A DNA stretch of 64,000 bases from Planktomarina sp. (GTDB lineage Bacteria; Pseudomonadota; Alphaproteobacteria; Rhodobacterales; Rhodobacteraceae): the NCBI GenBank assembly GCA_020630015.1, contig JAHDCF010000007.1, positions 1 through 64,000 on the forward strand, in the 5' to 3' direction. Below, piece after piece: positions 29,561-39,384 of the stretch (position 1 is the first letter of the stretch; every line of letters begins with the position of its first letter). Under the pieces are notes generated by a model that did no database searches, was not told the DNA's origin, and worked only from the letters and a program-made list of their open reading frames with translations. The position numbers and the translations under genes were made by a program.

Positions 29561-29811
29561 GCACAGTTTCGGTCCACGACTGCGACCTGAACAATCCATT
29601 CATTCGTGGGCAAAGCGCTTGATGCCCGCCGAACATACCAAGGCGGAACCGACTGAAACAGATCGCACCACTTTCCTCGCTCAACCCTTTGGATTTTAAG
29701 CCTGCTTCAATAAATCTGGAATTGTGTTGCTTTTACACCCGTGTCTTGAAATCCTGCGGTCAGACCAACGCACGATCATCGTAGCGAGACCTTTGGGGGA
29801 GGGATGGATCC

Positions 29812-31995
29812 ATGACCAATCAAAACGCGCCGACATATGTTTTAAATTATGACGCCGAACACGGGGTGGCATCGACATGGTTGATGGATGTAACCGCGCC
29901 CAACCTTTTTATACCCGTTCCCGGTTCAGCACCTGAAACCACCTTGGTGGGGCAGAAATTCTGTGCCGTCGGAAACTATCTTTTGCAATATGATTTGGGG
30001 ACATTGCAAAATGATCCTGCGGTTGTGGAATATTCTTTGTATCCATTGGATCCGGGTTCCCCTTTGGGACAGACTCCGGTGAAAAAAGGTGTCTGGGATA
30101 AGAACAAATTTTGGCTTTATCGCGATCATTATACCTGGGACACAAGTGAAGTGAATTTCTTGGAACTGGTCCCCATGACCGGGTACGTGATGTGTTTCAT
30201 GCCAACCGAAACGCGCGGTTCATTTAAGTTGTTCAGCTTTGATGCGGCTGAGGATTGTTCTTCCATCACAGATCCATTGTCCAAAGGCATGGCACCACAA
30301 GATGTGTTCGCCGAAATTGGCAAAGGCAGTCATTTGGTGCCCATGGGCAATTATGTATTGGAATGGATCCCAGCCAAGACAACCTATCGTCTTTGGAACT
30401 TTGACCCGCAATGCACACATCCGCTCAGCATGCCAGCTTTGGCCACAATCCAAAGCATGGTGATAGGGCAAAACAGCAAGCTGATCCCAATGGGGGATTA
30501 TATTTTGGAAACCATACCAGATGGTGCAGGGTTAAAATTTCGGTTGTGGGGCTTTGATCCCACCGAACCAGACCCGCTGACTGGCCCATTGAGCTTGGGG
30601 TCATTGCCGTCAGAATTCAGCCCGGATACAGATATAACCTCATTCCAACCTTTGGTTCCTATTGACAAGGAAAATGCAGCGACACCCGGCACAATGGATT
30701 TTATGCGCGACACAGTGGATCACGTGGTGGTGTATATGTTGGAAAGCCGAACCTTGGATAATGTTCTGGGTTGGCTGTATGAAAACAACTCCGCGACAAT
30801 CAATTACGTTAACGCCGAGGCCCCTTATAAAGGGAACTCACTTTCCAACAAAAATTTTGATGCCCAAGGGAAAGCATACCCAGTTTATAAATTCGAAGGT
30901 GGAAAACTGAGTACGGAATTTGAACTTTCATCGCCCAAAATAGATCCGTTTCACGCCACATCCGATTGCGTATTCCAACAATTCAGCGGCGGGTTTCAAA
31001 GCTATCTCAACGGGGATGCCGCCGATATGGGTGGGTTTGTTATAAACAACGCCAGCGCAGAGCCGATGGCAAGCTTTTCCCCCGAACAATTGCCCGTCTT
31101 AAATGGATTGGCGGCCAGTTATGGTGTGTGTGATGAGTGGTTTTCACCGATGCCAGGCGGCACCGTGGCAAACCGAGGATTTGCGGCGTCGGGATCGAAT
31201 TACAATGTTGTTGTGAACTATGAAAGTGATCCCCAGTACAGCCTTCTGGCCGACAATCCCCAACGGCAATCGGTTTGGAAAGTCCTCAGCAACAATGGGG
31301 TGACAGATTGGAAAATCTATTACTCCGTTGAATGGCAAAACGCAGTCTTTACTTATCACTTGTACATGCGCAACCAACTGCCCAGTGTCGATGCCGCCAA
31401 GGATAACTATGTGCAGACACTGGATCAGTTTTATGCGGATGTGACCAATGGCACTTTGCCGAAATTCAGCTTTGTTGAACCCGCTTGGATCGCGCCGAAT
31501 GGGGCAACATCTTATCATCCCGGGGCCAGTGGCGATATGGTTCCGGCGGAAAAGGCCCTGAAGGATCTTTATGATGCCCTGCGCGCATCCCCAAAATGGG
31601 ATCGCACAGCCTTGGTTATTACGTTTTCAAAGGGTGGCGGAATGTATGATCACGTTTCAACTCCAAAGGCCACACCCGGTTGGCCCCGCGATAAGGCCGA
31701 TGGTTTCAATTACGATGTCTTTGGTCCAAGGGTTCCCACAATCATTGTGTCATCACGGGTGCCTGAAAACACCGTTTTCCGAAGCGGCATTGCCAACCCA
31801 TTTGAGGCCTCTTCGATCCTATCAACCGTATTAGAATGGCAAGGCATTCCAAGGGCGCGATGGGGGCTTGGGGATCGGGTGCCAACGGCACCTACTTTTG
31901 AAACGGTTTTCCAATTGGACAAGCCGCGAACGGATAAACCGCAATACAAGCTGCCATATGACAGCAAATTTCCACCAAATAATGGGAAGGCATAA
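29812..31995 (+). CDS. PF04185-type phosphoesterase (acid phosphatase/phospholipase C-like) with repeat-containing N-terminal domain
   Basis: VDHVVVYMLESRTLDNVLGWLYE (variant of ENRSFDH), PMPGGTVANRGFAASGSN, LVITFSKGGGMYDHV, FGPRVPTIIVSS. Confidence 0.8.
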   Translation: MTNQNAPTYVLNYDAEHGVASTWLMDVTAPNLFIPVPGSAPETTLVGQKFCAVGNYLLQYDLGTLQNDPAVVEYSLYPLDPGSPLGQTPVKKGVWDKNKFWLYRDHYTWDTSEVNFLELVPMTGYVMCFMPTETRGSFKLFSFDAAEDCSSITDPLSKGMAPQDVFAEIGKGSHLVPMGNYVLEWIPAKTTYRLWNFDPQCTHPLSMPALATIQSMVIGQNSKLIPMGDYILETIPDGAGLKFRLWGFDPTEPDPLTGPLSLGSLPSEFSPDTDITSFQPLVPIDKENAATPGTMDFMRDTVDHVVVYMLESRTLDNVLGWLYENNSATINYVNAEAPYKGNSLSNKNFDAQGKAYPVYKFEGGKLSTEFELSSPKIDPFHATSDCVFQQFSGGFQSYLNGDAADMGGFVINNASAEPMASFSPEQLPVLNGLAASYGVCDEWFSPMPGGTVANRGFAASGSNYNVVVNYESDPQYSLLADNPQRQSVWKVLSNNGVTDWKIYYSVEWQNAVFTYHLYMRNQLPSVDAAKDNYVQTLDQFYADVTNGTLPKFSFVEPAWIAPNGATSYHPGASGDMVPAEKALKDLYDALRASPKWDRTALVITFSKGGGMYDHVSTPKATPGWPRDKADGFNYDVFGPRVPTIIVSSRVPENTVFRSGIANPFEASSILSTVLEWQGIPRARWGLGDRVPTAPTFETVFQLDKPRTDKPQYKLPYDSKFPPNNGKA

Positions 31996-31998
31996 ACA

Positions 31999-33312
31999 AT
32001 GGGTTTGTACGAATATTTCTTAGGGGCCCAAAGCGATCTTGAAAAGTTCTTTCCAGCGCCCAACCTTTTGAACCCTGACCTCGGTTTGCATTCATTTGCG
32101 GATGTTGTTGGCCACTTCACCAATCAATCGTTGAAGGCAGACGGATTTATAGATGCATCTGCGAAGGTAGAGCTGAACGCCGGACAAGTGATCGTCGCGC
32201 TGCATAATATGCCCGACGAAGACACGGCCGCGATTTTCAGTGATTTGCATCAACAATTCTTCAGTGCTGAAAATGCGGGAATGGCCCTGAATGGGAAAGC
32301 CTTGCTTGAACAGCTGAATGTATGGAACCCGATGGAAGGCTATCCCGTGAATGGAAATCCGGCGGATGGTGATTGCAAATGGCACCTTTTTCCGCCGCTG
32401 GGTTTGAATGTGATGGGTCAGATGGGCATGTTGTTGATGCACTACCCGCCCTGGCAAGCATTGGAAAACGCAACCTTTATCGATTGCATGACCGTGCATC
32501 GTTGGAACACGATCTTACATGCGGTTGGAATCCCCACAGACCAAGTCAGCTTTTATCGCACGATCGTGGATGTGAATCCCATTGCGGCCCCCGGTTCAGG
32601 GCAAAGCGAATACCCCAATGATTATTTTCCCATCATGATGGCATCAGCATTTTTCGATGGCGCGCCTGATCGCAATTACATTCGTGGAATGTTGGGGTTC
32701 TACTTGAACGGGCCGAATGCCGCGGGAGAAGAGTACACGTTGCCATTGTTGGTGTGTGGATCCCCCCTTTATGACCCGCAAGCCCCCGGGTGGTTTCGAA
32801 CGGCTTTCAAAGAAGAAATGCCCACCGATGAAAACGGAACTCCGGTATCGAACGTGTTGCAAACCGGAAGTGTACAGATCAATCCGGCCTATCCCAGAAA
32901 GACACCGTACATGATCGCCAATCACATGATTGCGGCAGGGGTGACGGGCCGCTGTACCGATGATCCATCAAAAATTCCTGACATCCGCATGTATGAGGCG
33001 CAAGACTGTACCGCCGCATCATTTCTTTATGAATATGTGCAAAACCCCAATATTGATCCGGCCGAAGCAAAGGCACGCGCGGCAACGCGGTGGTTTGGCA
33101 ATCCCGAAGGTATCGGGCCGCCAACACCGCCTGACCCAAAGGATGCGCAGATTTTATGTGCCTTGGCCCAAATGGATCTTTACTTTAGCCCGACACCGAC
33201 ACCCCATCCCACCTATACCTTTGAAGAGGCGATGGAACGTTGCGCGGGGGCCGACAACAAAACTTGCGGCTGTAAAATCGGGCCGGGCAGTGGGGATGAC
33301 GGCGCGCCTTAA
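31999..33312 (+). CDS. 437-aa protein of unknown function, translationally close to the phosphoesterase
   Basis: Starts 3 bp after the phosphoesterase stop; long ORF with high coding quality; C-terminal Cys cluster CAGADNKTCGCKIG; no recognised family. Confidence 0.75.
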   Translation: MGLYEYFLGAQSDLEKFFPAPNLLNPDLGLHSFADVVGHFTNQSLKADGFIDASAKVELNAGQVIVALHNMPDEDTAAIFSDLHQQFFSAENAGMALNGKALLEQLNVWNPMEGYPVNGNPADGDCKWHLFPPLGLNVMGQMGMLLMHYPPWQALENATFIDCMTVHRWNTILHAVGIPTDQVSFYRTIVDVNPIAAPGSGQSEYPNDYFPIMMASAFFDGAPDRNYIRGMLGFYLNGPNAAGEEYTLPLLVCGSPLYDPQAPGWFRTAFKEEMPTDENGTPVSNVLQTGSVQINPAYPRKTPYMIANHMIAAGVTGRCTDDPSKIPDIRMYEAQDCTAASFLYEYVQNPNIDPAEAKARAATRWFGNPEGIGPPTPPDPKDAQILCALAQMDLYFSPTPTPHPTYTFEEAMERCAGADNKTCGCKIGPGSGDDGAP

Positions 33313-36300
33313 TCCAGAACTTGGAATGTTGGCACCGCCTCTTTGATCCCCTTAAGCTGCAACGGATCGCGCGGTGTGCATGGGATGTGATCTTTGATCA
33401 GTTCAAATGTGTCTTTGGACACCAAAATTGTTCCGGGGGCCGCGGCGGTTTCCAAACGCGCGGCCAAATTCACCGCGCGCCCGATTATGGTGTAATCCAT
33501 GCGGGCGCGACTGCCGAAATTCCCCACGGCACAAACCCCTGTGTGAATGCCGGTGCGGGCTTGCAGCTTTACGCCGTAATCCCTTTCCCATTCGCCTTGC
33601 AAATGTGACAAACGGGTGCGCATTTCTTTGGCCATTTCCACACAGGCCAAGGCATCTTGTTGGGTGCCACGGGTTTCCGGATCACCAAAGAAAATCAAAA
33701 TTGCATCGCCCACAAACTTGTCAATGGTGGCGCCATGGGCAAGTGCGACATCCGACATTTCCGAGAGATACGCATTCAAAACCGTTTTCAACGTATTGGC
33801 GTCCAAGTTTTCTGCGATTTCGGTAAAACCCACCAAATCCGAAAAGAAAACCGTCAAGGTTTTCCGTTCGGACTGCACGCCCACGTCTTGGTCTTGATGA
33901 AACATCGATCGATAGACCTGAGGGGAAAGATATTTTGACAGCTTATTTGCAACGGCGGCCAACGCCTCTGACTTCGCAGACAGTTCCTGCGTGCGATCTG
34001 CGATCTCTCGTTCCAGACCTTCGTAAAGCTGCGCGTTTTCCATTGAAATCGCTGTTTGCGCCGCCAACATTTCGGCAATGCCCAGATGATCTGTTACAAA
34101 TGCACCGGGTGTTAGATTATTTTCAAGATACACAATCCCGACAACGGAATCTGCACGCTGTATTGGCAGGCACAGGGCGGACTTGGTGGCACGCGTTTTG
34201 AAAAATGGATCTTGACCAAACCTTGGATCTTGAACCGCGTGATCCAAACAGACAGCCGTTTTGGTCTGATAAACATAATTGATAAGGGACAATGGCAAAT
34301 CCAATGGGCTTGCTATCAGGGCATTTTGGGGGGTGATCTTGTCACCAGTCTGCGCATCATAATCCGTTTCGATGCGATACCCATCTTCATCATGGTTCAA
34401 GAATACACCGCGCTGCGCGCCCGTGTTTTGAAGCAAAATTAGCATGGACCGTTGCAACAGCTTTTCTTGCGAGACCTCACCCGAAATGGCCCGTGCAGCT
34501 GACATGACTGCCTCAAGATTCATGGCGTCTTGTGTGGTGCCGGAATCGCCGTGTTTGGATTGGGATGTTGGGATTGCCCCACCCATTTGCGAGACCTTGC
34601 CCTGCGCGCCCCACCGGTCAAACAGCGCACGTGCCGCATCCATGTGGGCTTTGGCGGCGATGATCAGGCCTGCACCAGTGCAGATGGAAGCAGCCATTTC
34701 ATGGGCTTTGGCTTGATCGCGGATATACCCACGATTGCCCGCCGCATCTATTGCGCATTCGAACTGTTGCAATGCGGTGGTGATGTCACCGTTCAGGGCC
34801 GCATATTGCCCGTTCATCATCATCGCCAAATGGCCATAATTTTCGGGGTTGTGGTTCGCCCAAAGGGTCATCTTTGCCAGATGCCCATCCATCTTGGTGC
34901 GCAACTTTTTGGCCTTTGCGGGCGTGGCGGTTTGTAATTGATGGGCATAGGTTAAAAACGCCAAAAGGCGGAACCGCACCGATTGGGGCAGGGACATCAC
35001 ACTGTCGATCAGCGGTTCTTGCGCCTCAATAAAGGGCTGTGCGCCCTCGTAATCATCATACATGCAATGCACTTCGGCTTTGTAGATATTGTAATTTGCT
35101 ACTCCTGTCAGGAAGGATCGATCCTTCATTCCGGCCAAACATTCGGCTTCGTCAAACCCATCATCACTCAGTGAGAATTGATCATGGGTGGCGCCGGCAA
35201 AGTTTTTGAGCAATTGCAAAAACAATGTGCCGGAATCCAAACTGTCGCGATATTGGCAGTCACGCACGATTTCCATGTAATCTGAGTGCTGCGAAATGGC
35301 TGACGGAATATCAAGCCTCGGATCCCAAATAATGCAATCTTGGGCGTTATAGGCCAGATACAAAAGATCCCCTGAATGATATCCAGATTCAATTCCGCGT
35401 TTGAACCAATCCGTCAGGCTGCCCCAATGATGGGTCCAGTGGTGAATGAACATGCCATAAACGTAAATGATCCGGGATTTCAGCCCGATATCTTCGAATG
35501 TATCATTCATCTTCAAAGCCAATTTGCCGTATTCAAGCCCCTTGGCGGGATCATCCAACCCCCCACACAGCAACATTCCATAAGCAGCAAAAGCAAAGGC
35601 AGTTTCGGCTGAATTTCCGTGTAGCAACGACAGATTGACGGATTTCAAAACCACATAGTAGAACATGTTGCCCGCGCCAGATAAGAACGCTGCGGGGAAG
35701 ATTTCCATCAGCAATTCGACAGAAACGGTTATCGTTTCATCATCCATCCGTTGGGAAAAAGCCAAGTCGGCAACGCTGCGATCGCCTAAATTTTTGGCCA
35801 CGGCTTTGATTTCGGCCTGCAGCTGTGCATCGCTGATTGATTGCTTGATTGGAATGCCCAAAAGGGACAACCCCTGCAAGGCGGCATCAATACTTTGCTT
35901 CATCCGCCCCAAGGTCGAATACTGCCGCGTGCGCATGGCTAAGATTTTCGCCTTCTCCAGCGGTGAAGCAACATGTTCCAAAGCGCGAGTCAATTCTGCG
36001 TCCGCGGTGTCATGTTGGCCCGTCAAATACGTGGCCTGCGCCAAGGACATGGACACATCTTTTGCCAATTCATATGTATTGGCCCAAGCGTCTTCTGCCA
36101 AAAATTTCTGCGCATTTTGCGCATAATGAAGCGCCGCCGGATATGCCGCTGAATTATGCGCCGACCGTGCTGCCATCAGATTGAAACTGGCAAGACCTTC
36201 TTGTTCTTTCGGATCCGCAATCAATGCGCTGCCATCATTGAGATGGCGCACAATGATCATCAATTGGTCCAAAGCGGGCGGGCCAGAGATATTTTGCAAC

Positions 36301-38459
36301 AAGGTTTGCCCGACTTTTAAATGCAGTTTGGGTCGATCTTTTTGTTCAACCAGCTCATAGGCGGCTTGGTGCAAGCGATCGTGCTGGAATTTAAACTTTG
36401 GACTAAGCCCGGTTTCATCCGTCACCGTGACTTGTGATCCCGCTGTATCATAAAGTTGATAGCCATCGTCCAAGGGCAAAATCAAATTACGAGCGATGGC
36501 CGGCATCAAAGCTTTGCCCAAGGCAGATTTGTCTTCGCCCGACAGCAAAACCAATGTGTCCATGTCAAAGCTGTGCCCGATGCAGGCCGCGAACTTAAGC
36601 ACATCGGTTGTGGCTTTGGGGAATTGCCCTAGAATACCCATCAAAAAATCGACGACATTTTCGCTGATTTCGGCGCGCTTGACCTTGAAAAGGTCACAGG
36701 TCCAATACCCTTTATCCATATCCAAGTGGATGATCCCATTATCGGCGAATGTTTCCAGAATTTCGCGTACAAAAAATGGATTTCCGTCGGTTCGATCATA
36801 GATCGTTTTGGCCAATTCGCGGCCTTCGGGCCCATCATGCAACAACGCATCAACCACAAATTGCTCAACATCAATTTGGCCAAGGGGGGATAGGGATATT
36901 TCGTCAACCGGTCGGTGCTTAGCAATTTCGGTTCGTGTCAAAGTGACCAAATGGTTCCCGTCCACTTCGTCACTGCGATAAGCGCCAAGGATAAATAGGT
37001 TTGAAATGTCACGCGAACTGCCCAAGCTTTGCACCAGGCTCATCGTTGGCGCATCGCTCCATTGAAGATCATCTAGATAAAGGATCAATGGTCGTCCGGC
37101 CTGTGAAAAGACACGCACCAAATTTAAAAAGCACAACTGCAGGCGGTTTTGCGCCTCGGTTGGGGGCAATGGCAACAGCGGGGGTTGTGGGCCAACGATC
37201 AATTCAAGATCTGGCAACACCTCCACCAAGGCTTGAAGATTTGCGCCCACGGAATTTTCAATCTGGCTTTTCCATTTTGCCAGACGGCTTGGCGGTTCCA
37301 GCAACAGTTCATGAACCAATCCCGAAAATGCCGCTGTAATCCCGGCATAGGGTTTTGCCCTTTCGAATTGGTCAAATTTGCCGCGCAAAAGATATCCTTT
37401 GGATCGCAAAACAGATCTGTCCAAGGCATCCACCAAGGCTGATTTCCCCACACCAGAACGCCCAGCGATCAGGCAAATCCGCGTATCGTTTGAGATGGCA
37501 TCTTCAAACAATGCTTCAAGCTGCGCCAGTTCAGCATCGCGTCCATAAAGAACTTGCGGGATATGAAAGATGGAGGAGACATCTTTTTGGCCCACGTCAA
37601 ATTCGGCGATGTGTCCGTGGTGTTCGAAGGCTTGCAAGGCTTGGTTCAAGTCTTGCAGCAGTCCAAAGGCACTTTGGTACCGATCCGCTGGATTTTTTTC
37701 CAACAGACGTTTCACAATTGCCGTCAAAGCCGTGGGAACGCGGGCTGCGGCATCATCTGGGAATTGCGGTTTTTGGGCGATGTGGGCATGGGCCCATTCC
37801 CGACTGTTGTGCGCTGTAAATGGCCGTTGTCCATAAAGCAGTTCAAAAAACACAACGCCAAGTGAATATAGGTCTGATCGATGGTCCATATCATGGGCAA
37901 CACGCCCCGTTTGTTCCGGAGAGATATAGGCAAGTGACCCCAACAATGGCCGTGCCCGTCGCTGATATTGATATTCGCGCGATAAGGTTGAGGCATTGTC
38001 AAAGTTCATCAACGATGCCGTCCAATCACCGTCGTTGATCAAAATATTCGCAGGTGCGATATTTTTGTGAAGGATATCCCGTCCATGAACGGTCACCAAC
38101 GCCTGCGTGATCTGGGCGACGAGGCCCATCACCCGATCCAAAGGCCAAGTTCGATGGCGCCCAGCATCGATGAAGTTTGATAAAGGCAGGCCATTCACAG
38201 GGGAAACAATGATGGGTGAGCCGCCCCCATCTTGGGCCAGATCCGTAACCGGCAGAATTCCAGGTTGATCCCGAAGACTGTTTAAAAGCCTGAATTCACG
38301 TTCAAGCCGCCGTATGTCCGATGCATCTGGATCAGAACCATTCAATACTTTCAGCAAAACGGGTTGATCTGCTGTGATATCACGTCCCAACAAAAGCGTG
38401 CAGTCAGAGAAAGCCTCTATTTTTTGGTCAATTTCAAATCCAGGAAGGTCCGAGGTCAT
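33309..38459 (-). CDS. 1716-aa multidomain protein: kinase-like domain, AAA/ORC-type ATPase, TPR-like region, GAF, class III adenylate/guanylate cyclase
   Basis: Kinase-like LLKVLNG...HKNIAPANILI...GSLAYISPEQTGRVAHDMDHRSDLYSLGVVFFELL; AAA CLIAGRSGVGKSALVDAL...LILYLDDLQWSD; GAF ALCLPIQRADSVVGIVYLEN; cyclase LTVFFSDLVGFTEIAE...IDKFVGDAILIFFGDP...GRAVNLAARLE. Confidence 0.92.
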   Translation of the reverse strand: MTSDLPGFEIDQKIEAFSDCTLLLGRDITADQPVLLKVLNGSDPDASDIRRLEREFRLLNSLRDQPGILPVTDLAQDGGGSPIIVSPVNGLPLSNFIDAGRHRTWPLDRVMGLVAQITQALVTVHGRDILHKNIAPANILINDGDWTASLMNFDNASTLSREYQYQRRARPLLGSLAYISPEQTGRVAHDMDHRSDLYSLGVVFFELLYGQRPFTAHNSREWAHAHIAQKPQFPDDAAARVPTALTAIVKRLLEKNPADRYQSAFGLLQDLNQALQAFEHHGHIAEFDVGQKDVSSIFHIPQVLYGRDAELAQLEALFEDAISNDTRICLIAGRSGVGKSALVDALDRSVLRSKGYLLRGKFDQFERAKPYAGITAAFSGLVHELLLEPPSRLAKWKSQIENSVGANLQALVEVLPDLELIVGPQPPLLPLPPTEAQNRLQLCFLNLVRVFSQAGRPLILYLDDLQWSDAPTMSLVQSLGSSRDISNLFILGAYRSDEVDGNHLVTLTRTEIAKHRPVDEISLSPLGQIDVEQFVVDALLHDGPEGRELAKTIYDRTDGNPFFVREILETFADNGIIHLDMDKGYWTCDLFKVKRAEISENVVDFLMGILGQFPKATTDVLKFAACIGHSFDMDTLVLLSGEDKSALGKALMPAIARNLILPLDDGYQLYDTAGSQVTVTDETGLSPKFKFQHDRLHQAAYELVEQKDRPKLHLKVGQTLLQNISGPPALDQLMIIVRHLNDGSALIADPKEQEGLASFNLMAARSAHNSAAYPAALHYAQNAQKFLAEDAWANTYELAKDVSMSLAQATYLTGQHDTADAELTRALEHVASPLEKAKILAMRTRQYSTLGRMKQSIDAALQGLSLLGIPIKQSISDAQLQAEIKAVAKNLGDRSVADLAFSQRMDDETITVSVELLMEIFPAAFLSGAGNMFYYVVLKSVNLSLLHGNSAETAFAFAAYGMLLCGGLDDPAKGLEYGKLALKMNDTFEDIGLKSRIIYVYGMFIHHWTHHWGSLTDWFKRGIESGYHSGDLLYLAYNAQDCIIWDPRLDIPSAISQHSDYMEIVRDCQYRDSLDSGTLFLQLLKNFAGATHDQFSLSDDGFDEAECLAGMKDRSFLTGVANYNIYKAEVHCMYDDYEGAQPFIEAQEPLIDSVMSLPQSVRFRLLAFLTYAHQLQTATPAKAKKLRTKMDGHLAKMTLWANHNPENYGHLAMMMNGQYAALNGDITTALQQFECAIDAAGNRGYIRDQAKAHEMAASICTGAGLIIAAKAHMDAARALFDRWGAQGKVSQMGGAIPTSQSKHGDSGTTQDAMNLEAVMSAARAISGEVSQEKLLQRSMLILLQNTGAQRGVFLNHDEDGYRIETDYDAQTGDKITPQNALIASPLDLPLSLINYVYQTKTAVCLDHAVQDPRFGQDPFFKTRATKSALCLPIQRADSVVGIVYLENNLTPGAFVTDHLGIAEMLAAQTAISMENAQLYEGLEREIADRTQELSAKSEALAAVANKLSKYLSPQVYRSMFHQDQDVGVQSERKTLTVFFSDLVGFTEIAENLDANTLKTVLNAYLSEMSDVALAHGATIDKFVGDAILIFFGDPETRGTQQDALACVEMAKEMRTRLSHLQGEWERDYGVKLQARTGIHTGVCAVGNFGSRARMDYTIIGRAVNLAARLETAAAPGTILVSKDTFELIKDHIPCTPRDPLQLKGIKEAVPTFQVLD

Positions 38460-38472
38460 TTTACCTTGTCTT

Positions 38473-38488
38473 TGTGTCCTAGGTCACA
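38473..38488. promoter_or_regulatory. CRP-like palindrome TGTGT-N6-TCACA (9/10)
   Basis: tgtgtcctaggtcaca, 14 bp upstream of the giant cyclase start codon and about 60 bp from the divergent gene. Confidence 0.6.
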
Positions 38489-38549
38489 GAAATGACTGTC
38501 ACACCCGTTGTATCATTGCAATTATAAACCACCAGGGGATGAAAAGGTG

Positions 38550-39362
38550 ATGGGGACGTTTCGGTATTTTGGGTATGGATCGAACATGGATTTTGCCGCC
38601 TTGCGCGCAAAAGGTGTGGTTCCCATTGCTTCGTTCAGGGCGCGATTGCCGGGATGGCGGTTGCGATTTAATGTTGAACATTTTTTTCGCCACGAAGGTG
38701 GCGTGGGAAACATCGAACGCACCAACAATCCCTGTGATGCTGTTTTGGGTGTCATACATTTATGCGAAAATGCAGATCTTGCGGCTTTGGACAAGTTGGA
38801 AGGGTTCGGGATTGGATATGACCGGATCACCGTTGATGTTTTAACAGAAACTGGAAATGCATCGGCACAAACTTATGTGGGGTTGCCTGCGTATATATGC
38901 GACACCGATCTTCCAACGGCCCGGTATCGCAATATTTTGGTGCGTGGCGCGCGATCTGTGGGATTGGATCCTGACTATGTCGAACGTTTGGAAACGATGA
39001 CCGTGATGCCAAAACAATCTCATCCACCTTTTGCAGCACCCAAGGAGGCGTTGCTTATGGATCATACCCAGCTGGAACACCATCAAACTGTTTTGGCCGG
39101 TCATGTTTTTTGTATGAAGGACGTTCGCTTTGCGCATGAATTGGCCCGTGACTGGTTCGGTGGCAAAGAAGTGACGCAATTTCATTTACGCCGGATGGAC
39201 ACCAGCACCGGAAATGAGATGCTGCATGAATTTTTGTCGGATGATTTGCACCGTGATCAACGCGACTTTTTAAACACGTATCTGCATGCTTTTGCCGAAG
39301 AATACAGGCACATTGCGAAATTCAACTATGCAGGGTGTCCAGAACAGATGATTTTAAGCTGA
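38550..39362 (+). CDS. Gamma-glutamylcyclotransferase-like (AIG2/GGCT fold) protein
   Basis: FRYFGYGSNMDFAALRAKG...RLRFNVEHFFRHEGGVGNIERTNNPCDAVLGVIHLCENADLAALDKLEGFG. Confidence 0.8.
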   Translation: MGTFRYFGYGSNMDFAALRAKGVVPIASFRARLPGWRLRFNVEHFFRHEGGVGNIERTNNPCDAVLGVIHLCENADLAALDKLEGFGIGYDRITVDVLTETGNASAQTYVGLPAYICDTDLPTARYRNILVRGARSVGLDPDYVERLETMTVMPKQSHPPFAAPKEALLMDHTQLEHHQTVLAGHVFCMKDVRFAHELARDWFGGKEVTQFHLRRMDTSTGNEMLHEFLSDDLHRDQRDFLNTYLHAFAEEYRHIAKFNYAGCPEQMILS

Positions 39363-39384
39363 CATACAACGACAGGGAACCAAC

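Noticed and set aside
29696-29812. tgtgttgcttttacac near 29724 as a CRP site
   Set aside because: Second half TACAC does not fit TCACA; only a poor palindrome.
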